DNA of 64,000 bases from Sialis fuliginosa. Lineage: Eukaryota; Arthropoda; Insecta; Megaloptera; Sialidae. The translations under genes and the position numbers were made by a program. Positions 36,345 to 48,334 of this stretch are shown in pieces. The notes under the pieces were generated by a model. The model did not search any database. It had not been told where the DNA came from and saw only the letters and a list, made by a program, of their open reading frames with translations. The stretch is from assembly GCA_961205875.1 (NCBI GenBank), contig OY540813.1:3443001-3507000 (forward strand), written 5' to 3'. Position 1 is the stretch's first letter, and every line of letters starts with the position of its first letter.

Positions 36345-36489
36345 TTAAAGTCGGCGCACAAAAGCGTTGTCTGCATCCTCAGCAGGACGTAGGTACTCCA
36401 TAACCATCCTCTCGATCACGTTTCCTAGCAGAACACGGTCACAAGGGTGGGGAGATGAGAGTCACGTTATGGCCCTCCAGGGGCTCAAA
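36345..36489 (-). pseudogene. Coding-like island, possibly frameshifted
   Basis: After an acceptor-like TCTTTTACAG (ending at 36490), one frame reads FEPLEGHNVTLISPP and stops. A second frame overlapping it is open from about 36458 to a TAA at 36345 and reads ...HPCDRVLLGNVIERMVMEYL...DNAFVRRL. The island is strongly G+C-enriched against A+T-rich flanks. Two plausible peptides in different frames suggest a frameshifted gene or retroelement fragment. Alternatively only the second is real. No family recognised. Confidence 0.25.
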
Positions 36490-38918
36490 CTGTAAAAGAC
36501 TCTACTACTCGATGCAGCGAGAAAATAAAACATGTCGCTGGTACATCTGCAGAATCACTTTGCAGGAATGTTTTTGGTGCGGTTGGTTTGTGAAATAAAA
36601 ATGAGATTTTATTGAATTGATAATTTTCTGTTATTATTAATGAGGGAGCGGGGTAGAAGTCTCTAGGTAAAAGAATACAATTCGGATGTTATTTCTACCT
36701 ATACACAGTATAAAACAAAGTTCCTCGCTTTGTCTGACTGTGCACAATTTTCTTATTGTTAGTAACTATACTGAACGGATTTTATTCCGGTTTTCACGTA
36801 TGGATATTTTGTGTAGATTTCAAGAAGTCGGAAATATTTTCGTGGTCATTCTACGTAAAAAGTTATGTTTAAATATAAACAATGTTAATTTAAAAAAAAA
36901 TCCAAGAAAAAAAGCTGCTAACTAACAAATCCTTATTCAGCAACCCAGAAAACCTTTAATAAGGTATTAGCTGAGATATTAACTAATCAACTTATTTGTT
37001 AATTTATCAATTTTAATTTGTTCATAATAGGGGAAGGAGGTCTCGATGGTCTTAGGGCCTTTGATAGTCTTAAAGTTAATGAAGTAAGCTATATTTTAAA
37101 AAGAAGTTGGGGTCTGTAGGATCGCGCTATGCTGAGATATTAACTATTTTTGTTAATTTATCAATTTTAATTGACATTTCCGGGGTGATTTTTTTAAACA
37201 TTTTTTTAGAGGGGCAAAGGGCGGAAAAATAAATCTCACCCAGGGCGCCAGATTTACTAAGGCCGACTCTGCATATACTCGTATTTTTGTTTAAACTTAA
37301 TAAAGGAGTTAAGATATCGGAGGTCGCTAAATTCATGCGTGCTGTTTATTGGGAGAAAAAAAGGTTAACTAATGTTTATAATATGTAGTTTTGATTATGT
37401 CTTATGTTTATTAGTAACTGATGTACTCGTATAACGAATAGTGGTTGTCAGACAATATAATATGAAATTTCGAGAAAACCACGCTCGTAAAGTACATAAA
37501 GTAGACACACGTCTTTACTTTATGTAAGTTTTGTCAGACTTGAGTTGTTCTCATTTTCAACAGGAACGGAATAACAAAGATTTGTGTGGATTACTTCTAC
37601 ACAAAATTGTTCTACAAAATAAATACATAGTTAGCAGTTCAAAATTATATTTAACTTTTTATGATTGAATTTAAACAATGCAACTAATATATTATTATAT
37701 TTTGATTATTGCCATATGTAATAAGTATTTTCACGTTTGCTTAAGGAAGTTGGAAGTTACGTCCTGAAATTTCAGACTTTTTGGCCAACTCAATTTTAAG
37801 AAAATAAATTTTTAAGTTCAGTTGTAATACATTAAATGGCAGTTGATGAAAATAAACTGTTAAAAAATAGAAAAATGTTAAAACTTAATTTAAAAAACAG
37901 TAAGATTGATTTGAAAATTAAGGATATTGCAAAGTATACATTTATGTAATTATTTAAACAAGAATTAGAAGTTTTGCCCATACGATTATTAAAAAAAAAA
38001 AAAAACAATATAAGAAACTCGAAATATATGTGAATGGGTGAAAAAACAGTGCTGAAAGTGAGAAAGACAGGTCGTAGATTTGGCACATCGAACGACCTGC
38101 CCAACTTCCTTAAGATTGTTCTCGTGCAAAACATCATTTCGATAGAATTTAAAAAAAAATTCACGGAATAAAAAGAACAATGATATTTTTCCGAACGTGA
38201 AATTAAAAAAAAAACGATCGACCGTTTTAATTATGACAAAAATGTATATTAGCAATAAAAAATTACAGCTAACTTACATGAGTCTTTCTTAACAATAACA
38301 ACACTATTAATTATATTGTTCCACTCCTGCTTCCCGCCCAACAAGAAGAGCCGAGTTTCTACAAGATGTAGAAGTTTTGGTGTAAATGCAGAGAGACGTG
38401 TTCTACGACAAACTGCACGGAGTTGTTATCACGGTTTGTTTCCCTTGATTTAAGAGTTGTATATACACAGGGCAGGACTTCGAAATTTGGTGTCCTGTAC
38501 AGATATTAATATTAAGTTTTTCACCCGATAGCTCAATGCAAAAGGGTAAAGTGTTTACCAGTGTATAAATTTTTACACAAAATGTATGTGATTTTCTTTT
38601 CGTCATACTAAACGGCTGAACCGATTTTCATGAAACAAATATCAAACGATTCTTTTCAATTCCAGTCAATGCAAAAGGGTATGTATGTGTTTGTACAAAA
38701 TGTACATATGTATGTGACTTTCTTTTCGCCATACTATACGGCTGAACCGATTTTTATGAAACAAATATCAAACGATTCCTTTCAATCCCAGGAGTGATAA
38801 AGAGTGTATAAAAACCTGTAACCCCAAAAGGGTGGACAGTCGGTGTATATGAGCCAAATTTTGTACGTCTCTAATTTAAATTAATTAATTTAATTTATTA
38901 AAATTTTGCACACAACTT
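36490..38918. other. A+T-rich with transposon tails
   Basis: Tail motifs CTGAACGGATTTTATTCCGG (36.77 kb) and GGCTGAACCGATTTTCATGA (38.61 and 38.74 kb) mark interspersed repeats. GGCGCCAGATTTACTAAGGC, then CGACTCTG at 37.27 kb resembles a hAT end. No gene seen. Confidence 0.45.
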
Positions 38919-39008
38919 CAGTGGCGTAACGAGGGGGGGGGGGGGAATAAAAAATATTTTATTAAAAATATTTTTTTTAAATATTTTAGTCGTCTGGCTA
39001 CGCCATTG
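38919..39008. mobile_element. hAT-type MITE, 90 bp
   Basis: Ends CAGTGGCGTAACGAG and GGCTACGCCATTG have duplications CACAACTT / CTGAACTT (6/8). A 13-bp G run follows the left end. Confidence 0.75.
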
Positions 39009-39404
39009 CTGAACTTATAGAAAATAAAAAAAATTTTGATATTTAGTTATTTTTACGTACATACTGTATTTGGGTGTCTCAAGCAGATGTTTGGTAAGAT
39101 TAGATTAGGCCGGGCCTGTACACAAATTTGAATGGATCGAGTTAGACGTCGTTGTATGTATAGTATGGAGTTTCTAATGTATGACAAATAATTTAATAAT
39201 GTATATGTTTTAAGCTGTTCATGCATTTACTAACGGTATAGGTTTTGTAAGTAACATCCAAGTGAAACTGAGCGCTGATGTAGATAGAAGGTGATAATAT
39301 AATTGAACGTTTAATATGTAAAAGTTTATTTGTGTATGTGCTGTGAAGTAACTGTGATATATTATTTGTTGTAATATTTTTTAAATAATGAAATAAGATT
39401 CTAA

Positions 39405-39525
39405 AAATGTATTTATTTTTATATTAAAAGCGAGATTAATATGATTTTTGTTAAAATAAAAACGCAAAATACAGCAATCCGCCATGTTTGATAAAACACC
39501 AGTCAGACTGGATGACGTCACTTTT
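39405..39525 (+). repeat. Dispersed repeat, copy 2
   Basis: This is the inverse-oriented partner of 25018-25135, sharing AATCCGCCATGTTTGA and GATGACGTCAC. Similarity ends abruptly just after the CRE-like TGACGTCA, so in this copy the open frame does not continue. Confidence 0.7.
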
Positions 39526-39978
39526 TTTTAAGCAATATTTCATATAAATTTGCCATAGAAATATCAGCTAAAAAGTTAGAAAATAAAAAGTATAAACAAG
39601 AACTGCAATAATACAAAAAAGTATATGATTTCTGACTATAGTAAAAAAGATAGGAATGGTATGCAAAAAGTATGTATATGTAAAATAAGTTCTTATTTTC
39701 TTTTTTCTTTTATATTGTTGAAATTAACTTAGGAAACGGTATCATTCGGCTATCTGATGATTTAATAAAAATAAAACCAAATTACTCGTCTTTGTGATGC
39801 GTACATTAACACGCACAGTCCATTATTATTCTGGTCTGAATCAGTAAACGATTCTTAAGGGACAGCAACAATCTGCGAGACAAGTTCTTGTTTAGATAAA
39901 ACTCATTGTTTGCTTTTTTATGTTTTCGCAACGGTACAATCTCCGGCACGTTATCGAGATGTTGAGATATCGTTTTCC

Positions 39979-40030
39979 TACACACACACACACACACACA
40001 CACCCATACACCCCCCCCCCCCACACACAC
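39979..40030. repeat. (CA)n and C-tract microsatellite
   Basis: About 12 CA units are followed by a 14-nt C run and more CA. It produces spurious Thr/His/Pro-rich frames on both strands. Confidence 0.95.
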
Positions 40031-40705
40031 GGACGCACGCACAATCATTCCGGTCCATTGTTCCAGGCGTCACAACGGACTCTTTGTTCTCGTCACATCA
40101 TAGACTTTTTGTAGCTCGGAAAGTGTCAAGGGGGGAAGGGGGTAAGGTAGAAAAAACGTACCCGAAGCTTAGTCGTTTCAAGTGGTACACATTTATTGTG
40201 AAATCTTTGTATTTGTTTAGTGTAACATGGATCAACAGTGCTACTGTTTGGACGGTGCAATCTAGAATGCTTTGGAAGACAGTTGAGTTTTTTTTTCGTT
40301 GTAATTTTGTTTTATTAAAAATTATACAATAAAGTATAATATTACGGCGATCCTTATTCAGTAAAAAAATTAATTTCATCAATCTCTCTGATTTAGTTTA
40401 AATTGACTAAAAAAGTGCCATAGATGCAAAAAATAAAAAAATAATTGACAAGAATAATCATACGTTTTTCAAATTTTTCATGAAGGAAATTAATCCGAAA
40501 TATACAATTTCACCCTTGAGTTAAAGCGTTCACAGACCGACATCATGGCGAAAATAGTAAAAAAATGAATGCTCGTTTATTTAGAACGACCTAGGATTAC
40601 AAATATTTTTGTCGGGCTGAAATTTTAAGTCATCGAAATTTGTGTAGATTAATTTACTTTATGAAAATTTGTTGTTAATCTATGGTATATGTGATGTACC
40701 TATAT

Positions 40706-40905
40706 CAGCGGTTCTTAAACTTATGTGGTCTAGGGACCTTCTTTTGAACAATTGTTTTTCAGGGACCCCCTCCTGGCAGAAGAACAAAGAAGGTGGTTAG
40801 ATACTAATTAATCATTGGTAAATAGATATTCAAAAGTACTTTGTGCCAAATATGTTTCATGGACCCCTGGTAAAAGTTCAGCGGACTATAGTTTAAGAAC
40901 CTCTG
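40706..40905. mobile_element. hAT-type MITE, 200 bp
   Basis: Ends CAGCGGTTCTTAAACTTA and GTTTAAGAACCTCTG have flanking duplications ACCTATAT / AACTATAT (7/8). Same family as the 21.0-kb element. Confidence 0.85.
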
Positions 40906-40984
40906 AACTATATTTTTAACAATAATTCTTAACCCTTAATCTTTTCTGGACACTCATAGAAATGTTCAGATTTAAAAAAATTAT

Positions 40985-41195
40985 TCAATTTGTTGTTACC
41001 CGCGACTTTGTCTGTGTAGAATTTTTTATCTAATCAATTTTTGGGATACAAAGTAGCCTATGTTCTTCCTCAGGGTGCAAGCTATCTCCCTGCCAAATTT
41101 CATCAAGGTCGATTCAGCGGTTTAGCCGTGAAAAGGTAACAAACTGATAGACAGAGTTACTTTCGCATTTATAATATTAGTATAGTATAGATTAT
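40985..41195 (+). repeat. 3' tail of an insect-type interspersed repeat
   Basis: ACCCGCGACTTTGTC, TACAAAGTAGCCTATG, TTCAGCGGTTTAGCCGTG, AGACAGAGTTACTTTCGC and ATTTATAATATTAG form a tail that I recall as common in insect LINE or Helitron-type repeats. Related copies lie at 56.38-56.83 kb (+) and 57.45-57.61 kb (-). Confidence 0.55.
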
Positions 41196-41311
41196 TTTAA
41201 AGAGATAGATAACACTATCAAAATCTAGGTAAGGTTTAACAATGAATGCAAATTAAGTTCAGTCGAGAAAATTTCGTAGGCCGTTTTTAGGTTTAGGCAA
41301 TTGTTGTACCA

Positions 41312-41425
41312 TTAATCCATCCGTCTGTGTTTGTAGTTGTCTTTGGCGAGCGCGGGTAGTGTTGCGGTGAACCGCACAGCTTGTTGCTTCTCCTCGGGCT
41401 TTGTTGACGGCAGTGGTCGGATGCG
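41312..41425 (-). CDS. Candidate exon of unknown gene
   Basis: A near-ideal acceptor (branch-point-like CTAAC, then CCAATTTTGCAG) ends at 41426. A G+C-rich block follows that is open for 37 codons to TAA. It reads RIRPLPSTKPEEKQQAV... and ends KDNYKHRRMD in the frame starting at the first exon base. The other two frames are also open across the block, so the frame is uncertain and it could be an untranslated exon. The minus strand and position upstream of scratch allow it to be a scratch 5' exon, but it carries no recognisable SNAG motif. No homologue is recognised. Confidence 0.3.
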   Translation of the reverse strand, partial: RIRPLPSTKPEEKQQAVRFTATLPALAKDNYKHRRMD

Positions 41426-41869
41426 CTGCAAAATTGGGTTAGCCAGTTAGCAGCGACGTTTTCCCTAACCAATGTCTCGCCTTTCTCTACGCAGTGACGG
41501 GTTTAATAACGGACAAATATACAACAGGCCGTTTTTATTTTGTTACTTTTAAAAATTGTATCGGAAAGATGAAAGTGTTGAATAAACCAATAATATTGAA
41601 TACTTTTTCATAACTCAATGTGTTTTCTTCATTTTCCGCTTTTATAACAGTTTTTATTAGGTTTTACGCCGTATCTCACTGTTGGACCAATTTTAAGCTC
41701 CTCAGAAAATTGATGATAACTTTTTTTCTCACAAGATATGGCATAAATTTGTCTGGCAAAAGTTAGATATTAATATGCTCTTTCGAACGGCGTATCAAGC
41801 ATTAAATTAGCTTATCATTTATAAAATTTATGGCCATAAAACAAAACCCTTCCCACTGTTGGAGCAATT

Positions 41870-42015
41870 CTCTTACATATTTTACTAGAAAACATCATTT
41901 TACATGTCCAGTAAAAAGTTAAAGTTTCTAGCTTTTATAGTTTACGAGATATTTTGCTTTGACTGAAAGGGAAGAAAAGACGGACTGAGAGTTTCTTCGG
42001 AACCCTAAAAAATTA
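41870..42015 (+). repeat. Interspersed repeat (GGAACCCTAA end)
   Basis: AGTTTCTAGCTTTTATAGTT, TACGAGATATTTTGC and TCGGAACCCTAAAAA also occur at 44.74-44.88 kb, and inverted without the end at 23.38-23.50 kb. The start motif CGGCCAAGTGCGTGTTGGG is present at 3.22 kb. Confidence 0.55.
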
Positions 42016-42552
42016 TTATACCCATAAATATGAGTATTAAATAAAGTTCTTCACCGCGTCTGACTGCCTGTCTGTCTGTGCACAAATTTCTCAGTAACTA
42101 CTGAACAGATTTTATTCTGGTTTTCACTAATGGAAAGAGTGTTTCACGATGAAGGTTTATGTGTTTAATTTGTGTCAGAAAAAAAAACAATGTCAGAGAG
42201 ATATCTCGAAAAATGAAAACAATGTTTAATAGGTTTAATACAATACTGGATCCAATTCGCCAGGTTTACCAAAATTAAATCTTCTGGTCGACGAATAATC
42301 CGGTAAAAAGTATTTGGCCACATCTGGTTTAAGTTCACCTCTGTGCATATTTGGGGGAATTTAAAACGATCTCGAGATTACTGTGATATATGTGGAGTCC
42401 ACGAGACGTCTTGTTGCGGTCACCACTGAAGATACACTATTAGAGATGTGTCCAGCCGTGCGGTAGCCGTTATTATTATGTGTGGTAGAGTTCTGCAAAT
42501 GCGGGGTACCCTCGTTATCAATTTATACGTGTATTGTTAATTCCGGTATTAA

Positions 42553-43348
42553 TGCCCGTTTGCACCGTATTAATCTTAAGTCAGGCTTAGCTAAGTCTGG
42601 ATTAAGTCTGAGCAAAGCTTAAGTTTTGTTTCGTTTGCACCGTCTCCCAAGCCATCATGCTTAGCTATAAAACAGTTAAACATAACAACACTGTAAAAAT
42701 CTAGTAACTTTTTATATCTTACGTTTGTGTACTTTCATCAAGAGGCTGATTTTTCAAAAACGCATCTGTCAAACACATATTTTAGTCGAAATTCAAAACA
42801 GAGGAACATAATTTCAAAAGAGAAATGTATTTACTAGACATAAGATATAAAAAAGGAAACATTAAAAAAATGAAATAATAATTTAAAGTATTTTTATTTA
42901 TTTATATATATATATATTATAATAGTCATCAAACGAAACCATCAATAAAAATTATATTCATCCATATCATTAAAATAATTTGAACGGGTATAATTCAGTC
43001 TTGGAAAGCCAAACTCAATAATGTCTATAATATCTAAATCGTCCTCAAAAATATCGTGCATTCAAATATCCATGATTGAATTCAACACAAAACAGTATTT
43101 GACAGACGTTTATAGGTTATGCAGTAATGTCCAGGTTATGTACAAAGTAGTATGTCGTTTGTCGATGTAATGACCATGCGCGAACACTCGATTCCTATTG
43201 GTTCCTTACTTTAAGTTTGACTTAAGACCTCGCAAGCAAGGACTTAGATTTACGATAGACTTAAGAAATTGTGGAGAACGGTGGAAATCGTTGTCTTAAG
43301 ATTGACTTAAGTTTAAGTCAGACTTAACTAGTACGATGCAAACGGGCA
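42553..43348. mobile_element. PIF/Harbinger element, 796 bp, TAA duplication
   Basis: Ends TGCCCGTTTGCACCGTA and its complement (TGCATCGTA variant) are flanked by TAA at 42550-42552 and 43349-43351, the 3-bp TWA duplication typical of PIF/Harbinger. Subterminal regions are rich in (A)GTC(T/A)GACTTAAG-like motifs in both orientations. A transposase N-terminal remnant lies inside. Confidence 0.8.
42942..43073 (-). pseudogene. Harbinger transposase N-terminal remnant
   Basis: The minus strand reads FEDDLDIIDIIEFGFPR followed by NYTRSNYFNDMDEYNFY, then a stop, then WFRLM. This resembles the segment before and at the FxxRFRL motif near the N-terminus of HARBI1-like transposases. There are stops at the start of the frame and at the FRL motif, and the catalytic region is missing, so the element is non-autonomous. 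Confidence 0.55.
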
Positions 43349-43548
43349 TAACAGTTGTATTGTTGGAAATCTTGTTTCCAATTGGTGTGTCGTAAAATAT
43401 TTTTTTTATAAATTATTTCAAGCTACCGAAAAAAATGTATTAATTTAAATGACATAAATTAATTTAAAAAATGTGTGAGTTAATTAATTATGTAAGGATG
43501 ATTTAGAAAATCCCCCCCCCCCTTTTAATTATAAGCAAAGTACATTAA

Positions 43549-43787
43549 CGTTCGGTATTATAGTTTAGCGAACAAAATTTGTTAGTTTGCAAGCACTTTC
43601 AAACGGGGTATCAAATATATATGAAATATGTCAGTTTTCTAGGAGTTTTTGACCAACCAAGGTATGTAAAGTATATTTACTAAAGTGTATTTATCAAAAT
43701 TGAGTAAAAACGGTAAAAACCAACTTACTACGCATACAACTATCTGTCAAAAACGCCAAGAGAACTGTAGTTTGTAATACCAGAAAT
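43549..43787. mobile_element. Related fold-back MITE, diverged
   Basis: Internal GTTAGTTTGCAAGCACTTTC and the CATACAACTATCTGTCAAAA segment match the copy at 18.2 kb. The left side is TAA-CGTTCGGTATTA and the right side is GTAATACCAGAAA, a worn version of the family ends. Confidence 0.6.
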
Positions 43788-44253
43788 TAATATATGAAAA
43801 AGAAATTTCAACAGTTGAAACTGGTATTAAAATAATAAATTAGAAAAAAACTATTGCTCCCCCACGTAAGGATTTGTAAAATTTAGAGACTTCCCTTGCC
43901 CCCCAAATCCTTATTAATTAATGAACGCTCCCCTACTGACTTTTAACCGTTAAAATTGTAATTATTTGACCGGCCCATTAGCAACTTCCAATTTTTTTCT
44001 GTCTCCGAGCTTTCCTCCGTTTATACTTACAAATACGATCGCATGACACCTAAAAATCAAAATACACGAAGGAGTTGTTTATAAAGGACTCGATCCAGTG
44101 GACAAAAATGGATAAGAAGAAGAAAAAGAATTGCTATCACTCCATAATTTGTTTTTGGTACATATAGTAACGAACATTTGGCAGTAATCCCACAATATGT
44201 ACTCAAATGTAATTCTAGAAACACAAACTAAATTACAAGTTATTTTTTTACAG

Positions 44254-44455
44254 TAATGTGTGTGTGTGTATGTATGTAGTTAGAAATTGGCGAGGTACGC
44301 GACGTGATTACAGCTTTTGTCTATTGCGGTGCTGCGGTCGTTACAAATTGTCCCAACTGCAGTTTCATTTCCTGAAAAATGAATGCGTCTTTCGATGCAG
44401 GCAGTGTCGTGAAAACTTTGGTCAACTAAAACATTATAAGTTGTTACTTGTGTAA
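44254..44455 (+). CDS. Candidate alternative terminal exon with degenerate lola-like zinc fingers
   Basis: A polypyrimidine tract and TTTTTTTACAG end at 44253 and form a good acceptor. An open frame of 66 codons then runs to TAA and is richer in G+C than its surroundings. The translation contains CGRYK-x3-L-x2-H-x4-EC, then FRCRQC-x3-F-x-QL-x-H. This order (CGRxYK, L..H..EC, FxCxxC, F.QL..H) resembles the paired fingers of lola-type terminal exons in BTB zinc-finger genes. Finger spacing is compressed, and the second finger lacks a clear final histidine, so it is either divergent or decayed. The first ten residues are low-complexity (VCVCMYVV, from TG repeats) and look less convincing. No BTB exon is visible. 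It lies on the strand opposite to scratch. Confidence 0.3.
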
Positions 44456-44544
44456 GTCAAATAAAAAGTTTGATTATAATTCATTTAAATTAAAGGGAGA
44501 TATACAATGAAACGGATATTTGAGATTGACGTAAAATTTTTTTT

Positions 44545-44690
44545 TTTTTTTTTTTTTATTTGCTTTAAAGCCCTCTACAGGCACCATTTTTGATTTAGAA
44601 AAAAATAAAAAAAGGGTCAAACTCCGCTTGTTTGGTTATACATTTTAACGTGCCACATGCCTTGGTATAAAAAAAATTACCCAGCTTTAG
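44545..44690 (-). repeat. Dispersed repeat shared with 9.8 kb
   Basis: Inverse copy, with GCTTTAAAGCCCTCTACAGG and CATTTTAACGTGCCACATGC. It is preceded by an 18-nt T run. Confidence 0.7.
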
Positions 44691-44739
44691 CTCCTTATTG
44701 CCCCCCCTGAAAAATTATTTATTCAATAAATTTGTAGAT

Positions 44740-44885
44740 ATTTTACTAGAGGGTGTTATTTTACATGTTCAGTAAAAATTTCAAGTTTCTAGCTTATATA
44801 GTTTACGAGTTATTTAGCTTTGAGTGAAAAAGACGGACGGACGGACGAAAAAGTGAGATTAATAGGGTTTCTTCGGAACCCTAAT
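44740..44885 (+). repeat. Interspersed repeat (GGAACCCTAA end), second copy
   Basis: AGTTTCTAGCTTATATAGTT, then GACGGACGGACGGACG and GGTTTCTTCGGAACCCTAA. Confidence 0.55.
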
Positions 44886-44889
44886 TATC

Positions 44890-47800
44890 TACTGATTATA
44901 AACTGAATCTTTTTTACCACAAAAATTATAGAAAATAGTTAAATAAATATATCATTTTTCTTTGGAAGATCAAACAATGTTTATAACGAAAACATACTTT
45001 AAAATTAATTATAATAATGTCATTATAATTTAATATACCCTAAAATATTATTGCTACCTATATCTTGAATAAACTATAGGTAAAACTGTTTTGAAACCAC
45101 TGTAATAAAAGACAATCAACCGAACACCTTAGACGCGAAGAAATTCTCCTTTTACGTGTTTCGTTTTCTTGTTCTAAATATAACCGTGTCTTTATTTAGT
45201 AGATAATTTTATAGTTCACCGAATTCTGTTTGTGCCACTATCGTATTATTATAGATATTGTTTTCATAATAAGGTAGATTGCTTATAAAAAAATTGTATT
45301 GAAAAAATAACGTGACTTGCAAAATCAATTTCTTCAGAATAAATATCTGAATTTAAACTTCTATAGCATGTTTTCTTATGTGCCAGACACAGATACAAAA
45401 AATAAGAGTGCTTATTTATGAATTGTAGAAGATAGATAGTTTTTTGTTTGTATGGAAATAACAAAATCAGCAAGATCAAGTGACTAAATTATTTGACAAG
45501 ATTTTTCTTAATAAGTTTAGGATTCACTGTGACCAAAAACGTTGGCGGCCATATTTTATTAAATGTAACAATCAATGTACATATATTGTTAGTGTATAAA
45601 TTACAATTGAGTTGTAAGAGAAATGATGGTTACAAATACGTTTTTCTGTTAATGAATTTTTACTGAAATACTTTTATATTTTAAAAACCACTGACTTTAC
45701 GGAGCACATTTTTGTGGAGTACAATGGCTTCAATATTAGGTAACGTGTTATGAGTCCTTGTATATCTTTCTTTGTCTAAAAATTTTTAAGTGCAATTAAA
45801 AAAAAATTATTAAATAAACTAAATGTTTATTATTTGATTTTTTTTAATAAATCGGCTAAAAAATAATTATTAAATATTTGATAGACGAATTTATAATTTA
45901 AAATAAACATTTTCTGCTCCAAAAATATATAATTAAATAGTTAATAAACACCGAAAACGTTTTGGAAATTGTATGAATTAAATGTAAAGGAAACGGTGGT
46001 CCATGTTTGAAGTCACTTCCTGTTTTCATTACCTGTTTACGAGACAGTTTTGCGCATTATTTCTCTCAAACCACAACTTGTTTTAACTAACTTATTTAAT
46101 TAGTATTGCAGAATAGACGCGAGCTAGTTTTCAGAATGCCATTTCATATTTGTAAAATCATTTCCACGCAGATGTTTCATGTATTTTTGTTATATGTATA
46201 GGGTGTGTACAAATAAACACCACACTATATTATACTTGCGAATTTTTCGTTATTAAATTTAATTTATTATCAAAAATAGAACATGTTTTATTTGTCTGTT
46301 ATTTTTTTTGGGTAAATTAACGGTTACTAACTGTTATTTTACTTCTATGTTCTGAAAGAAATTAAAGTTTTGTAATACCGTTGAAAATTTGTGTCCGAGA
46401 TAAAAGCAGATTCTGATTGTACTACCTTCAAAACGTAAAGAAAAGTTGTTTGTCTGCGTGTGTATAACTCATAAACCACTGAACCGATATTAATGCAACT
46501 TGGTTGGATGGTTGGGTCTGACTTGAGGACGTTCCCACTTCAAAATCATGTGTAAGGGGAAGGGGTGACATGTACGAAAAAATAATCACGTGCGTCTTAA
46601 GAAAAATTTCTAACTAATATTTTTTTAGTAAAACTCTATAAAAATTAAATGGTTAACCAATGCCAGGCAATTTATCTGAATACTTTATCGGGTTTTATTT
46701 AAATTGTTCAATAATGAACAACCTTTGGTGAATTTAGCACGAAGAAGCACTGTGCCTTTACTTGGCAGATGTTTTTTGTTTGATGCTATTGAGAATATTA
46801 CAAAACTAATTATAAATATTTTAAATATAAGAAAAATATTATGGATACATGGAAATCATGTATATTATTTTTACAGTATAATACAGTATAGTATAGCCAA
46901 ATATAGCCTATACATATAGTCAAATAGACAAGGAAAGATAAAGGACAAATAACATATTACTTAGCATTGTTACCATATCACTCCATGAGTCATTGGCGTA
47001 TCATTCAAATTTTAAAATAAATATCAACTGTCTTCAATTATAAAATTAATTAATAATAAATGTTTTATATTGTCTTTAAAATAATTTCAGTGATAATTGA
47101 TTAACAGAGAAACGTCTATTTTGAACTACCATCTCTCATACATATCAAATTCAATTATAATTTAAAGCATATTTGCATATTATAAATTTTCAACTGACGT
47201 CTCTGGGACAAAATGCATGGAAATGACGAATATGACATTTAAGAAAAGATGGCCGCCGTAAAATTTCGATAACAGTTTCATATACGGACTAGCATTGGTT
47301 TTTATGTATCCATAGTCTTTCCTAATCTAAGCTTTTCTCTTTAAAATCTTCTGACAACATTTTGATAAGAGACAACATTAAATCTACCTATATATATATT
47401 TAAATCTTACATTTCTAATTTATTCAAATAAGTTTAAACTCCTAGCAGCTTGGAACGGCTCTGTATATATTCAAAGAGTAACGCTTTCTACTGTGTGTGT
47501 AATACAATACACACTGTTATGGATAATTAACAAACAGAAGAAATACACAGCACATATATGAAGATAGTGACGTATTGCAGTGGAAAATTAAGTTTATAAA
47601 TTTCACTGTCTGAACAAGATTAATCTTGTTTCATATTACTGCAGTTGAGTGTATAACAGCTGGAGCTAAGCTCCTCTCAACAAAGACTCCTTTACTAGAT
47701 TACAGTTTAATTTTCTAATCCCGAATTGCGTTCTGCTGTTGTACTTACAAATATTTAACACCTAGTTTTTGTGTTTTGTATTAATTAAAAGAACTGAGGG

Positions 47801-48000
47801 TTTAATTTTTCATTAAATAATAAGTTTATTTTTAAATAAACTAAACGTTTTTCTGAATTTTATAACTATAATGAATTTATAATAATGTATATAACTATAA
47901 TCCTTTCTATGGTCTATAAATAAAAAATGCTATTGACTTCATTGGGGTGCCAATCGAAGCATCTTGACGTGATTATGATCTGAAGGAAAGGATTTTTCGA
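44890..48000. other. A+T-rich, no gene seen
   Basis: Random frames only. TAGGGTGTGTACAAATAAAC at 46.2 kb resembles a transposon terminus. CTGAACAAGATTAATCTTGT at 47.61 kb contains a short palindrome. Confidence 0.5.
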
Positions 48001-48310
48001 AATTCAACCCCTAAGGGGGTAAAAAGGGTGAAAAGTTTTTTTTTGGTCGGATTTACTTGAAACTTAGCATAAATATTCTACAATACAAATAATGAAAAAT
48101 GTATTCCAGTATTTTTTTTGTTATACGTGCCTAAACAACCATAGAAGAGGTGAAAGGCGAAAACCACCCTCAAAATACTAATAAATAAGTCTACAATTCA
48201 TGTTGCCTTGGAAACAAATGCAATTTAATTTAAATTGTCAAATTAGTTATTTTAAAAATGTGTTATTTTATTGACATTAAGATATTAGAAAACTAATATT
48301 CATAATACAA
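48000..48310 (-). repeat. Fragment of the 34.3-kb hAT family
   Basis: Inverse match to about 34.56-34.75 kb through TTGCCTTGGAAACAAATGCA and the ACATTAAGATATTAGAAAACT segment. The 5' part (CCCCTAAGGGGGTAAAAAGG) extends it. Confidence 0.6.
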
Positions 48311-48334
48311 AGATCAGTTTTATTTCTGACCAAA

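Noticed and set aside
39806..40332. Thr/His/Pro-rich and Val/Cys-rich frames on both strands
   Set aside because: They translate a (CA)n/C-tract microsatellite.
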